Shown here: positions 9,736 through 17,782 of the stretch, piece after piece
How the letters are laid out: each line of letters starts with the position of its first letter
Numbering within the stretch: the stretch's first letter is position 1
Origin: Pseudothauera nasutitermitis
GTDB taxonomy: Bacteria; Pseudomonadota; Gammaproteobacteria; Burkholderiales; Rhodocyclaceae
NCBI RefSeq assembly: GCF_004801295.1
Contig: NZ_SSOC01000002.1
Location: 558,001-622,000 of the forward strand
Direction of reading: 5' to 3'
Length of the DNA stretch: 64,000 nt
Notes under the pieces: model-generated
The model's database searches: none
Seen by the model: only the letters and a program-made list of their open reading frames with translations
Told to the model about the DNA's origin: nothing
Position numbers and translations under genes: made by a program

Positions 9736-10404
9736 ATGGCCTACCAGTTCGACTTCGCCCCGGTGCTGGCGCATACCGACCTGCTGCTGCAGGGCGCGGC
9801 CGCCACCCTGGGCCTGACCGCCGCCGGCGCCGTGCTGGGCATCGCCCTCGGTGTGCTCGGCGCCATCTGCCGCGCGTGGCGCATCCAGCCGTTTTCGGCC
9901 GCATTCGGCGTGTATGTGGAGGCCATCCGCAACACGCCTTTCCTGGTGCAGCTGTTTTTCATCTTCTTCGGTCTGCCCGCGCTGGGCGTCAAGCTCTCCG
10001 GCTGGGAAGCCTCGATTCTCGCCATGGTGATCAACCTGGGCGCCTATTCCACCGAGATCATCCGCGCCGGCATCGAAGCCACTCCGCACGGACAGATGGA
10101 AGCCGCCGCCTCGCTGGCGCTGAACCGCGCGCAGACCTTCGTTTACGTGGTACTGCGCCCCGCGCTGGCGCGCGTGTGGCCGGCGCTGGTGAGCCAGGTG
10201 ATCATCGTCATGCTGGGCTCGGCGGTGTGCTCGCAGATCGCCGCCGAGGAACTCACCTTCGCGGCCAACTTCATTCAGTCGCGCAACTTCCGCGCCTTCG
10301 AAACCTTCTTCCTCGCCACCGCCCTGTACTTCGCCATGGCCCTGCTGGTGCGCCAGTTGCTGATGCGCCTGGGGCAGCGCTTCATCGTCGGGAGGCCGCG
10401 CTGA
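9736..10404 (+). CDS. Amino-acid-type ABC transporter permease (HisM family)
   Basis: A 222-aa inner-membrane protein with about five membrane segments and the family's cytoplasmic EAA loop (AAASLALNRAQTFVYVVLRP). The region EAIRNTPFLVQLFFIFFGLP is the N-terminal signature of polar amino acid permeases. It ends at TGA 10402-10404, overlapping the ATG of the second permease (TGATG), so the two are translationally coupled and should form a heterodimeric channel. A possible internal mutation or split is not seen; length is normal. Confidence 0.92.
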   Translation: MAYQFDFAPVLAHTDLLLQGAAATLGLTAAGAVLGIALGVLGAICRAWRIQPFSAAFGVYVEAIRNTPFLVQLFFIFFGLPALGVKLSGWEASILAMVINLGAYSTEIIRAGIEATPHGQMEAAASLALNRAQTFVYVVLRPALARVWPALVSQVIIVMLGSAVCSQIAAEELTFAANFIQSRNFRAFETFFLATALYFAMALLVRQLLMRLGQRFIVGRPR

Positions 10405-11057
10405 TGTTCGTCCAATTCACCACCTGGGACATCGTCCGCAACCTGCTGGAAGGCGGCAAGTGGACGCTGGCCCTGTCGCTGATCGCCTTCGTGCTGGGGG
10501 GCACGGCCGGTCTGCTGGTGCTCTTCCTGCGCATGGCGCGCAACCGCGTGGCGCAGGCGCTGGCCAAGGGCTACATCGAACTGTTCCAGGGCACGCCGCT
10601 GCTGATGCAGCTCTTCATCGTGTTCTTCGGCCTGCCGCTCGCGGGCATCGACGTTTCGCCCTGGCTGGCCGCCGCGCTGGGCCTCACGCTGTTCACCAGC
10701 GCCTATCTCGCGGAAATCTGGCGCGGCTGCGTGGAATCCGTGCCGCGCGGGCAGTGGGAGGCCTCCGCCAGCCTGGCGCTGGGCTTCACCCAGCAGATGC
10801 GCCACGTGATCCTGCCCCAGGCGCTGCGCGTGGCCATCGCGCCCACCGTCGGCTTCTCGGTGCAGGTGGTCAAGGGCACGGCGGTGACCTCCATCATCGG
10901 CTTCACCGAACTCACCAAGACCGGCTCGATGCTGGCCAACGCCACCTTCCAGCCCTTCCTGGTGTTCGGGCTGGTGGCCGCCGGCTACTTCGCCCTGTGC
11001 TATCCCCTGTCGCTCTACGCGAAAAGCCTGGAGAGGAAATTCCATGTCGCTCGTTAG
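10404..11057 (+). CDS. Amino-acid-type ABC transporter permease (HisQ/M family), second subunit
   Basis: A 217-aa membrane protein paralogous to the preceding gene, with GYIELFQGTPLLMQLFIVFF and an EAA-type loop (EASASLALGFTQQMRHVILP). The start at ATG 10404 is fixed by the TGATG overlap and by GGGAGG at 10390-10395; a longer frame back to 9876 is only a shadow of the first permease. Its end overlaps the ATPase gene by 14 bp. It is expected to pair with the first permease and dock the ATPase through the EAA helix. Confidence 0.92.
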   Translation: MFVQFTTWDIVRNLLEGGKWTLALSLIAFVLGGTAGLLVLFLRMARNRVAQALAKGYIELFQGTPLLMQLFIVFFGLPLAGIDVSPWLAAALGLTLFTSAYLAEIWRGCVESVPRGQWEASASLALGFTQQMRHVILPQALRVAIAPTVGFSVQVVKGTAVTSIIGFTELTKTGSMLANATFQPFLVFGLVAAGYFALCYPLSLYAKSLERKFHVAR

Positions 11058-11772
11058 CATTTCCGGCCTGCACAAGCATTTCGGCACCAACCACGTCCTC
11101 AAGGGCATCGACCTGCAGGTCGAGCAAGGCGACGTGATCGCCCTGATCGGCCGCAGCGGCTCGGGCAAGAGCACCCTGCTGCGCACCATCAACGGCCTGG
11201 AGAGCATCGACGAGGGCGAACTGGTGGTCGACGGCACCGCCCTGCACCACGGCGAGGGCGACCTGCGCGCGCTGCGCCAGAAGGTCGGCATGGTATTCCA
11301 GCAGTTCAACCTGTTCCCGCACCTGACCGCCGGGCAGAACGTCATGCTGGCGCCCACCGTGGTGAAGAAATTATCCAAAAAGGAAACCGAAGACATCGCC
11401 AAGGAGATGCTGCTCAAGGTCGGCCTGTCGGACAAGTTCCACGCCTTCCCCGACCAGCTTTCCGGCGGCCAGCAGCAGCGCGTGGCGATCGCCCGCGCGC
11501 TGGCCATGCGCCCCAAGGTGATGCTGTGCGACGAAATCACGTCGGCGCTGGACCCGGAACTGGTCAATGAAGTGCTGGCGGTGGTGCAGCAACTGGCCGC
11601 CGAGGGCATGACGCTGATCATGGTCACCCACGAAATGCGCTTCGCGCGCGACGTGGGCAACAAGCTCATCTTCATGCACCACGGGCGCATCCATGAAAGC
11701 GGCGACCCCAGGATCATCCTTGCCGACCCGCAGACGCCCGAACTGGCAAACTTCACCCGCGCGGTCATGTAA
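11044..11772 (+). CDS. Amino-acid-type ABC transporter ATP-binding protein
   Basis: A 242-aa nucleotide-binding subunit. Walker A is [10 protein letters not shown] (residues 37-46), the Q-loop is [10 protein letters not shown], the ABC signature is [15 protein letters not shown], Walker B is [12 protein letters not shown], and the H-loop His lies in MVTHEM. AGAGGAAA precedes the ATG, which lies inside the upstream permease gene. It energises uptake through the permease pair, completing the importer encoded from 8875. Confidence 0.95.
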   Translation: MSLVSISGLHKHFGTNHVLKGIDLQVEQGDVIALIGRSGSGKSTLLRTINGLESIDEGELVVDGTALHHGEGDLRALRQKVGMVFQQFNLFPHLTAGQNVMLAPTVVKKLSKKETEDIAKEMLLKVGLSDKFHAFPDQLSGGQQQRVAIARALAMRPKVMLCDEITSALDPELVNEVLAVVQQLAAEGMTLIMVTHEMRFARDVGNKLIFMHHGRIHESGDPRIILADPQTPELANFTRAVM

Positions 11773-11821
11773 GCCCGCCGGTCCCTTACCCGACGAACCC
11801 CGCAACAGGAACACCACGACC

Positions 11822-12838
11822 ATGCTGATCGCCCCCCCCGCCGACCTGCCCGACTGGGCCCGCCGCTCGGTCAACCTCGCCGACCCGCGCCTGGGCGCGC
11901 GCGCGCTGTACGCCAGCGACGACTTCTTCGCCGACGTCTCGCGCATGCTCAACCCCGAACCGGCGGTGTTCATCCCCGGCAAGTACGACGACAACGGCAA
12001 ATGGATGGACGGCTGGGAAACCCGCCGCAAGCGCACCGCCGGCCATGACTGGTGCCTGGTCAAGCTGGCCCGCCCCGGCGTCATTTACGGCTTCGACGTG
12101 GACACCGCCCACTTCACCGGCAACTACGCGCCCGCCGTGGCCATCGAGGCGGTTTCCGCCGCCACCGACGACCCGGATGAACTCGCCAAACTGGAATGGA
12201 CCCCCGTGCTGGCGTCCACCGGCCTGGGGCCGAACGCCCATCACGTGCTCAAGGTGGAATCCGCCGGCACCTGGACCCATCTGCGTGTGCACATCTATCC
12301 GGACGGCGGCATCGCCCGCCTGCGCGTCTATGGCCGCCCGCAGGCGCGTTTCGACGGCGCCGGCAGGAACGGCCTGCACGACCTCGCCGCGCTGGAAAAC
12401 GGTGGCTACGCGGTGGCCTGGAACGACTCGCACTACGGCTCGGTGGCCAATCTGCTGCTGCCCGGGCGCGGCGTGGACATGGGCGACGGCTGGGAAACCC
12501 GCCGCCGCCGCGAACCGGGCAACGACTGGTGCATCGTCGCGCTGGGCGCGCCGGGCAGCATCGCGCGCGTGGAACTCGACACCGCGCACTACAAGGGCAA
12601 CTACCCGGACCGCGCCAGCATCCAGGCCGCGCGCGTGGAAGGCGGCGACGAGCGCTCCATCGTCGCGCAGAGCATGTTCTGGCCCATCCTGCTGCCGGAG
12701 CAGAAGCTTTCCGCCGACGCCATCCACGAGTTCGCCGCCGAACTGGCGGCCCTGGGCACGGTGACCCATGTGCGCATCAACGTGATCCCGGACGGCGGCC
12801 TGTCGCGCGTGCGTCTGTGGGGCACGCCGGCCGCATGA
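11822..12838 (+). CDS. alc: Allantoicase (allantoate amidinohydrolase)
   Basis: A 338-aa enzyme that hydrolyses allantoate to ureidoglycolate and urea. The family's two-fold internal repeat is evident: [10 protein letters not shown]...[11 protein letters not shown] near residues 60-85 repeats as [10 protein letters not shown]...[11 protein letters not shown] near residues 222-245, and [10 protein letters not shown] echoes [10 protein letters not shown]. The start at ATG 11822 follows CAGGAAC; the longer upstream frame overlaps the ATPase gene and is rejected. It overlaps allA by ATGA. Its position behind an importer indicates use of imported or internally made allantoate as a nitrogen source. 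Confidence 0.95.
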   Translation: MLIAPPADLPDWARRSVNLADPRLGARALYASDDFFADVSRMLNPEPAVFIPGKYDDNGKWMDGWETRRKRTAGHDWCLVKLARPGVIYGFDVDTAHFTGNYAPAVAIEAVSAATDDPDELAKLEWTPVLASTGLGPNAHHVLKVESAGTWTHLRVHIYPDGGIARLRVYGRPQARFDGAGRNGLHDLAALENGGYAVAWNDSHYGSVANLLLPGRGVDMGDGWETRRRREPGNDWCIVALGAPGSIARVELDTAHYKGNYPDRASIQAARVEGGDERSIVAQSMFWPILLPEQKLSADAIHEFAAELAALGTVTHVRINVIPDGGLSRVRLWGTPAA

Positions 12839-13329
12839 AGCCGCTGCGCGCCACGGCGCTGGACGCGGCGGCCTTCGCGCCGTTCGGCGAAGTCATCGAG
12901 GCCGGCGCCGCCACGCGCCAGTTCCCCATCAACCAGGGCAGCACGGTGCGCTACCACGATCTGGCGCGCATCGATCCGGGCGAGGACGGGCACGCCATCG
13001 TGTCCATCTTCCGCGCCCAGCCACGCGCGCTGCCCTTCGAGGTGAGCATGCTGGAGCGCCACCCGCGCGGCAGCCAGGCCTTCATGCCGCTCTCGGGCCG
13101 GCCCTATCTGGTGGTCGTGGCGCCGCCGGGCGAACGCCCGGCCACGGAGAATCTGCGGGTATTCCTGGCGCGCGCGGACCAGGGCGTGAACTACGCCGCC
13201 GGGGTGTGGCACCACCCCTTGCTGGCGCTGCAGGCGGAAAGCGACTTCCTGGTGATCGACCGCGCCGGCCCCGGCGCGAACTGCGACGAGATCACGCTGG
13301 ACGAAGCGGTGTACATCGACCTCGGCTGA
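12835..13329 (+). CDS. allA: Ureidoglycolate lyase
   Basis: A 164-aa cupin-fold enzyme that splits ureidoglycolate into glyoxylate and urea, directly after allantoicase in the pathway. Family motifs include FAPFGEVIE near the start, [19 protein letters not shown] and [15 protein letters not shown]. The ATG at 12835 overlaps the allantoicase stop (ATGA). No urease or allantoinase gene is present in the window, so entry of allantoate and disposal of urea must depend on other loci. Confidence 0.94.
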   Translation: MKPLRATALDAAAFAPFGEVIEAGAATRQFPINQGSTVRYHDLARIDPGEDGHAIVSIFRAQPRALPFEVSMLERHPRGSQAFMPLSGRPYLVVVAPPGERPATENLRVFLARADQGVNYAAGVWHHPLLALQAESDFLVIDRAGPGANCDEITLDEAVYIDLG

Positions 13330-13333
13330 ACGC

Positions 13334-13355
13334 CGCCGCCCCGCACGGGGCGGCG
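13334..13355. terminator. GC-rich hairpin between allA and the convergent flavoenzyme gene
   Basis: CGCCGCCCC (13334-13342) pairs perfectly with GGGGCGGCG (13347-13355) around a GCAC loop, in the 42-bp gap between convergent stops. There is no T-run on either strand, so it is a candidate bidirectional transcript end rather than a classic terminator. Confidence 0.45.
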
Positions 13356-13371
13356 TGCGCACGCGGAAGAC

Positions 13372-14619
13372 TCAGGCTTCCGGCAGGGCGATGCGGTGCT
13401 CGGTGGAGAACTGGTAGTCGTGGAACACGTGCTCGGCGGAGAGGATGCGGTAGCGGCCGTCCTCGTCCTTGCGCGTGGTGTCCTTGAGGCGGTGGGTGTA
13501 GTGCCCGCAGGTCCACAGGTCGAAATTGCGCATGTGGGTACACAGGCAGGTCTTGTCCCACACCTTGACCTTCATGCCCTCCGGCAACTGCGCCATCTCG
13601 CGGTTGTAGGCATCGATGTACTGACAGCTACCCTTGGCATCGAGCAGGTAGCCGTAGGCCTCACAGTTGGGGCGGATGCCGTTGCCGATCGCCGGGCTGC
13701 CCTTGAGCATGCGCATCGGATAGCCGGTGGGCGAAATCAGGTTGACCTCGATGTCGTCCTCGCTGGCGCGCAGGTATTCCTGCTGCACGTCTTCCGGCAG
13801 GCCGCACTCCTTGGTCACGGTGAAGCGCGTGGCCACCTGCACGGCGGCCGCGCCGGCCTCCAGGAAGGCCGCCGCGTCGCTGCCGGTGAAGATGCCGCCG
13901 GCGGGAATCAGCGGAATGTCGAGCTGTTCGGCCTGCAGCCAGGCGCGGATCTCGGCGACGATGGTGGCCAGGTCGTACTGCGACCAGTCCATGCCGAAGC
14001 CCAGGTGGCCGCCGGCCAGCGGGCCTTCCACCACCACGTAGTCGGGCAGACGGTTGGTGCGCGCGCTCTTCTTCAGGAAGAGCTGCAGCGCGCGCAGCGA
14101 CGAGACGATGATGCCCAGCCTGGCGTCGCGGAAGCGCGGATGGTCCTCGATCAGCGCAAAGGAACCCAGGTGCAGGCCGGCCGCCAGCGTGATGCCGTCG
14201 ATGCCCGCATCCAGCGCGGCCGTCAGGCGCACCTTCAGGGTTTCCCTGGGGGCGTTCATCGTCAGCTTTTCCATGCAGTTGATGAACACCATGCCGGGGC
14301 CGCGCTTGGCCTCCATGGTGCGCCCGACGTGCAGGGCGGTGGCCTCGGCCAGCAGGCCCAGGTCGAACTGCACCACCGACTTGTCGGAGTTCTCGACGTT
14401 GAACTTGTACTGCTGCAGCTTGTTCTTGACGTACTTGGTCTTGAAGCGGCGGTCGGTGACCGTGGGGACCATGGCATCCGAGATGTGACCGATGCCTCCC
14501 AGCCGCGCGGCCTCCAGCGAGAGTTCGGCGGTCGAGATGTCCACCCCCATGCCGCCTATCATGATCGGCACGAACTCCTGCTTGCCGAACATCAGGCGAA
14601 AATCGTCCACACGCTTCAT
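13372..14619 (-). CDS. Nitronate monooxygenase-like FMN enzyme (2-nitropropane dioxygenase family)
   Basis: A 415-aa TIM-barrel flavoprotein. Family features include IMIGGMGVDISTAELSLEAA near residue 20, the catalytic-His segment EGPLAGGHLGFG near 200, and the phosphate-binding IPAGGIFTGSDAAAFLEAGA near 240. It differs from simple nitronate monooxygenases by a C-terminal extension of roughly 100 residues with clustered Cys/His (KTCLCTHMRNFDLWTCGHYT), which may bind metal. The related enzymes oxidise nitronates or act as enoyl reductases; the substrate here is unknown. It is transcribed singly toward allA. Confidence 0.85.
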   Translation of the reverse strand: MKRVDDFRLMFGKQEFVPIMIGGMGVDISTAELSLEAARLGGIGHISDAMVPTVTDRRFKTKYVKNKLQQYKFNVENSDKSVVQFDLGLLAEATALHVGRTMEAKRGPGMVFINCMEKLTMNAPRETLKVRLTAALDAGIDGITLAAGLHLGSFALIEDHPRFRDARLGIIVSSLRALQLFLKKSARTNRLPDYVVVEGPLAGGHLGFGMDWSQYDLATIVAEIRAWLQAEQLDIPLIPAGGIFTGSDAAAFLEAGAAAVQVATRFTVTKECGLPEDVQQEYLRASEDDIEVNLISPTGYPMRMLKGSPAIGNGIRPNCEAYGYLLDAKGSCQYIDAYNREMAQLPEGMKVKVWDKTCLCTHMRNFDLWTCGHYTHRLKDTTRKDEDGRYRILSAEHVFHDYQFSTEHRIALPEA

Positions 14620-14791
14620 TACTTCGGTATCCCCTCCAGGCGTAGCCCGCGATTATCGCCCGGAACGTGCTTTCTATCTAGGGCAAGCAGCAGAACCACA
14701 GCCCCCGGCCTGTTCCCATGCACGGGACGCCATGCCCCCGCCAGGCTGGAAGCGCCAGACCGATCTGCCCTCCCCGGCCTCACCCGGCCGC

Positions 14792-14823
14792 CTTGCATAC
14801 GATTTGACGTCGCATGGCAAATC
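14792..14823. promoter_or_regulatory. Conserved motif CTTGCATACGA with GATTTG/CAAATC inverted repeat
   Basis: CTTGCATACGA (14792-14802) runs into GATTTG (14801-14806), and CAAATC follows at 14818-14823. The same 11-mer, followed by a TTTG...GCAAATC arrangement, occurs at 3622-3654 before the chromate transporter. It is a candidate binding site shared by two otherwise unrelated promoters. Confidence 0.4.
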
Positions 14824-14827
14824 AAAA

Positions 14828-14848
14828 AATGGGAACGATTCGCAATAA
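14828..14848. promoter_or_regulatory. Fur box before the truncated sigma factor gene
   Basis: The 21-mer from 14828 matches the classical iron box arrangement AATGAGAATGATTCTCATTAT at 16 of 21 positions by my count. It lies 50 bp before the FecI-type remnant, the position expected for iron control of an ECF sigma gene. Confidence 0.6.
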
Positions 14849-14898
14849 TAAAGGCGAGCCACCCCATCGCCCGGCGGCGCTTTTCCCCGGAGATTTGC

Positions 14899-15026
14899 GT
14901 GAGCAGCGCGGCAACGCCCGAATCGATTTCCACGCTCTACCAGGACCACCACGGCTGGCTGCTCGCCTGGCTGGGGCGCGAGGTCGGCTGCTCGCAGCAG
15001 GCCGCCGACCTCGCGCAGGATACCTT
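14899..15026 (+). pseudogene. Truncated FecI-type ECF sigma factor
   Basis: From the GTG at 14899 (after GGAGATTTGC) about 42 residues match the N-terminus of FecI-like sigma factors: STLYQDHHGWLLAWLGREVG followed by AADLAQDT. At this point intact relatives, including the gene at 31623 in this window (AADLLHDTFMRLLSR), continue into region 2. Here the frame instead runs into unrelated sequence and stops at 15099. Regions 2.3-4 are gone, so it cannot act as a sigma factor. Its Fur box is still in place. The break coincides with a DUF2274 fragment on the other strand. Confidence 0.75.
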
Positions 15027-15080
15027 GACGTTCTCGGTCCTGGGCAGCAGCCCGAGCCGCAGCTTCTTGGTCGTGCTCAT
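15027..15080 (-). pseudogene. DUF2274 N-terminal fragment, scar of a Tn4371-type conjugative element
   Basis: On the minus strand from ATG 15080 about 18 codons read MSTTKKLRLGLLPRTENVKV, resembling the start of DUF2274 proteins encoded beside trbI in Tn4371-like integrative conjugative elements. The rest is missing because the sequence joins the fecI remnant near 15027. CAATGAG-type spacing and GGGGAGC upstream look like an original ribosome site. It marks the left limit of the acquired region. Confidence 0.6.
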
Positions 15081-15161
15081 TGCAAAGCTCCCCGATTGAG
15101 GCTCGCGTGTGGCCGGTGCCATCTGCCCCCCAGACTTGAGTGGTTCACACGGAATTCCCCG

Positions 15162-15209
15162 TTGACCACATCACAATGCTCAAATACATTCCGACTGGTC
15201 GGTATGTAT
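15162..15209 (+). promoter_or_regulatory. Promoter with overlapping TetR-type operator
   Basis: A -35 TTGACC (15162-15167) and a -10 TACATT (15185-15190) are separated by 17 bp. The -10 is embedded in a 26-bp palindrome (15184-15209; half-sites ATACATTCCGAC and TGGTCGGTATGTAT) with 11 of 13 paired positions. A TetR-type repressor, most likely the one at 16314, should block this promoter. An 8-bp inverted repeat (15236-15243/15255-15262) lies in the leader. Confidence 0.6.
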
Positions 15210-15326
15210 TGTTTGACCTTCCGGGTGTGCCCTGTCCTTGAGCGGACTGTTCATGCTCAAGGCCCCCAGGGGAGCCATTCGAGCCCTTCCGACGAATCCC
15301 TCCATACGAATCGAAAGGAAACTGAA

Positions 15327-16133
15327 ATGAGCTTCGTGAAGACCATTGATGAAATCGAAAGCAAGAAAAGGGAGTCGGTTGACTTCTTTGGGGCCGAGAT
15401 GCTGACGGTTGCCTGGGAGACCAGGCCAGAGATCATCGAGCGGCTCTTGCCCGCACCGCTGAAGCCAGCAGCAGCGCCATTGGCATTCGCCTTCATCGGG
15501 TGGTACCCGGCCACCAACTTTGGCGTGACCTACCACGAGGCCGCCTTGTTCGTGCGCGCCTCCTACAACGGCGAGGAGGGCAATTACTGTCTGTCGATGC
15601 CCGTCGACAACGACATTGCCATGGCGGGAGGGCGTGAGGTATTCGGGTTTCCGAAGAAGATGGCGACCTTCCATTTCGCCAAGGAGGGCGCCAGGGTTCA
15701 GGGCTGGGTCGAGCGCAAGGGTCATCGCTTCGTGGAGCTGAGTGCCGACCTGGATGCGCCGTTCAATGACGCCGAGGCCATGCAGCAGTTCATGCTTTCC
15801 ACCAGCACGGCCGATGGCAAGGTCCGTGGGCTTTCCTACAACGTCAAGCATTTCATCACGCCTGACAGTTCGGGCTTCGAGTTCAGCCCCAGGCTGGTTC
15901 GGCAGGAAACCGTCATCCATCCCAAGGCCCTCCAGGTCGGCAAGGCCACGGTCAACCTCGCGTTCTCGCTGGATGATCCGTGGGCGGAAGTGGAGGTGGT
16001 CAAGATCCTGGGTGCCATGTACACCGTGGGGGACAATGCCATGCTGAAAGGTTCGGTTGTCGCCGAGATTGATCCGGATAACTTCCGTCCCCATGCGTTC
16101 CTCAAGTGGGACTCGGATCTCATGCCTTGTTGA
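15327..16133 (+). CDS. Acetoacetate decarboxylase-family protein (cytoplasmic)
   Basis: A 268-aa protein of the acetoacetate decarboxylase superfamily. Typical segments are YHEAALFVRASYNGEEGNYC, GGREVFGFPKKMATF and a central stretch around HFITPDSSGFEF. In true acetoacetate decarboxylases a Lys in the ELLAYP/FGYPKK-like region forms the Schiff base; Lys in FGFPKK is visible here, but decarboxylase activity is not assured because many relatives act as aldolase-like or hydrolytic enzymes. AAAGGAA lies 8 nt before ATG 15327. It is alone behind a TetR-type operator, with its presumed repressor gene just downstream. Confidence 0.85.
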   Translation: MSFVKTIDEIESKKRESVDFFGAEMLTVAWETRPEIIERLLPAPLKPAAAPLAFAFIGWYPATNFGVTYHEAALFVRASYNGEEGNYCLSMPVDNDIAMAGGREVFGFPKKMATFHFAKEGARVQGWVERKGHRFVELSADLDAPFNDAEAMQQFMLSTSTADGKVRGLSYNVKHFITPDSSGFEFSPRLVRQETVIHPKALQVGKATVNLAFSLDDPWAEVEVVKILGAMYTVGDNAMLKGSVVAEIDPDNFRPHAFLKWDSDLMPC

Positions 16134-16149
16134 TTCGCAAGCATCTGCT

Positions 16150-16174
16150 GCCCGCGCCCGATGTCGGCGCGGGC
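16150..16174 (+). terminator. Stem-loop after the acetoacetate decarboxylase-like gene
   Basis: GCCCGCGCC (16150-16158) pairs with GGCGCGGGC (16166-16174) around a 7-nt loop, 16 nt after the stop codon, with flanking CTGC/GCAG able to extend it. It is followed by AAAA rather than a T-run, so it may end or stabilise the transcript. Confidence 0.5.
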
Positions 16175-16313
16175 GCAGAAAACTGCTAGGGTGTTATGCG
16201 CCGACGCCAGCACGCCAGACAAGTCGGAGGGGTGCTGACAAAATTCATGAATGATCCGGGAGGCTCCATATAGAATCAGGCGCCTCCCTGTTGCTTGATG
16301 AAGGAAACTCACC

Positions 16314-16937
16314 TTGCCCGATGCGCCGAAGAAAAGTACCCGGAGAAAATTGCCGGAATCGGTGCGGCGAGAGGCCATCCTGAAAGCCGCCCAGCTTTGC
16401 TTTGCCAGGCGGGGCTACACGGAAACGTCGGTGAGCGACATCGCGGATGCCGCGCAACTCACGAAGGGCGGTGTGTACTTCCACTTCGCTTCAAAAGAGG
16501 AAATCAGGCTGGCACTCATCCGTGAATTCACCAGTCAGACCTTGAGTGCCATCGACAATATCGTCGATGGCGATGCCGGGGCGACGCAAAACCTGCGAAA
16601 GACACTGGCACTTCTGCTCGAACGCATGAGCAGAGAGGACGGGCTGCTTCTGTCCGTCATCGAGGCCGTGGCCAGGCACCATTCAGGCATAGATGAGATA
16701 CGCGCCTACTACCAGGCGCTGAGCACGAAGATCATCCACTTGATTCTGGATGGGCGTGCATCGGGTGAGTTCCATGGGGAAATTGATGCCGAAATGGTCG
16801 CCGAGGCCCTGCTGTCGATGCTCAGTGGACTGGCCCTGCACCATGAACTCGACCGTGCGGGCGTGCATTTGTGCAAACAGCAAGACCAGATGATCGACTA
16901 CATGATCGGCATTGCGCGAGGCGCAGCCAACGGATGA
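16314..16937 (+). CDS. TetR-family transcriptional repressor
   Basis: A 207-aa regulator that appears to use a TTG start at 16314 preceded by GAAGGAAACTCAC; no ATG suits. Residues 20-65 form the TetR DNA-binding domain (AILKAAQLCFARRGYTETSV, SDIADAAQLTKGGVYFHFAS). The C-terminal ligand-binding part is helical and not closely recognised. It lies downstream of, and parallel to, the gene whose promoter has the strong TetR-like palindrome at 15184-15209, so it probably represses that gene until a pathway intermediate binds. A perfect 10-bp hairpin (16925-16934/16939-16948) overlaps its stop codon. Confidence 0.88.
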   Translation: MPDAPKKSTRRKLPESVRREAILKAAQLCFARRGYTETSVSDIADAAQLTKGGVYFHFASKEEIRLALIREFTSQTLSAIDNIVDGDAGATQNLRKTLALLLERMSREDGLLLSVIEAVARHHSGIDEIRAYYQALSTKIIHLILDGRASGEFHGEIDAEMVAEALLSMLSGLALHHELDRAGVHLCKQQDQMIDYMIGIARGAANG

Positions 16938-16948
16938 CTCCGTTGGCT
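16925..16948 (+). terminator. Hairpin overlapping the tetR stop codon
   Basis: AGCCAACGGA (16925-16934) pairs perfectly with TCCGTTGGCT (16939-16948) around TGAC. It includes the stop codon and faces the 3' end of the minus-strand pseudogene, so it may act in both directions. No T-run follows. Confidence 0.45.
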
Positions 16949-16954
16949 GCAGCG

Positions 16955-17710
16955 TCAAGCCTGTGACAGGCGCCGAATCCAGCGGCGGTATCTGGCGTTG
17001 CGAATGACAGTGTCCACCTGTTGCTCCAGGAGCGCACACACAGGAGACACGTTGGGATTGGTCGTCCGCCCCAGACTCAACCGACGCATCTGATGCTTCA
17101 CCATCGCCATGTAGCCGATGGATGCAAGCACCTTGTTCTTCCAGGTGATGCCTCGCATCATCGGTGCATTCCGAGCACCTTCACGCCACACTTTCGGCAG
17201 ATGTGGGTCCATCGCCAATGCAGTGGCCATACCCACCATCTCTATTCCACTGTTCAAGACCTGTTCTGCAATCGGCGGATGCCGCCGGTGACCATGATCG
17301 GGATCGTCGCCACCGATGAGATGTCCCTGGCGAACTCCAGGAAGTAGGCTTCACGTGCCAGGGTCTGACCGTCGCGGGCCTGCCCGTGCATGGCGGGCGC
17401 CTCGTAGCTGCCGCCTGACAGTTCGATCAGATCGACCCCCAGGGGATTGAGCATCTCGATGACCCTCTTGACATCATCCGAACTGACCCCCGCGTTGAAA
17501 GTCCGCTGAATTGATCTTGACTGCAACTGCGAACTGCTTGCCCACACTGGCCCGAACGCCTTTGACGATCTCGACCAGCAGCCATGCCCGATTCTCGACC
17601 GAACCGCCCCACTGGTCTTGCCCTTTGTTTGTGATCGGGGAAAGAAACTGGCTGAGCAGGTAGCGGCACATCGTCGAGGCGGAATGCTCGATTGAGCGTG
17701 AGCTGACACG
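16955..17710 (-). pseudogene. Old Yellow Enzyme-family oxidoreductase, 5'-truncated and frameshifted
   Basis: Three minus-strand frames together read as the C-terminal half of an NADH:flavin oxidoreductase: [12 protein letters not shown]...WGGSVENRA (17671 downward), then DVKRVIEMLNPLGVDLIELSGG through IPIMVTGGIRR, then LNSGIEMVGMATALAMDP to the stop at 16955. One frameshift lies near 17492 (between the NSADFQRGG and SSDD motifs). A second, consistent with a 1-nt loss, lies near 17275. About the first 170 residues, including the start and much of the FMN site, are absent. Homology stops next to the MerR-type promoter at 17717. The gene is dead as it stands. Confidence 0.85.
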
Positions 17711-17716
17711 AGGGGG

Positions 17717-17747
17717 TTGACCTTGAAGTTAACTTAAAACTTATGCT
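17717..17747 (+). promoter_or_regulatory. MerR-type promoter with 19-bp spacer
   Basis: A -35 TTGACC (17717-17722) and a -10 TATGCT (17742-17747) are 19 bp apart, the over-long spacing that MerR-family activators correct by DNA distortion. The spacer contains the dyad TTGAA-GTTAAC-TTAAA centred at 17731/17732. This resembles operators of AdhR/NmlR-type MerR proteins. It drives the exported decarboxylase-like gene, the aldehyde dehydrogenase and probably merR itself. Confidence 0.75.
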
Positions 17748-17782
17748 CTGCGGTGATGTCATTTCATCTCCGAGGCAACACT

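Noticed and set aside
13396-15099. A single 567-codon plus-strand gene from the nitronate monooxygenase region into the sigma factor remnant
   Set aside because: The first part is antisense to the flavoenzyme gene; only the last ~42 meaningful codons belong to the fecI remnant, with their own GTG start and Fur box.
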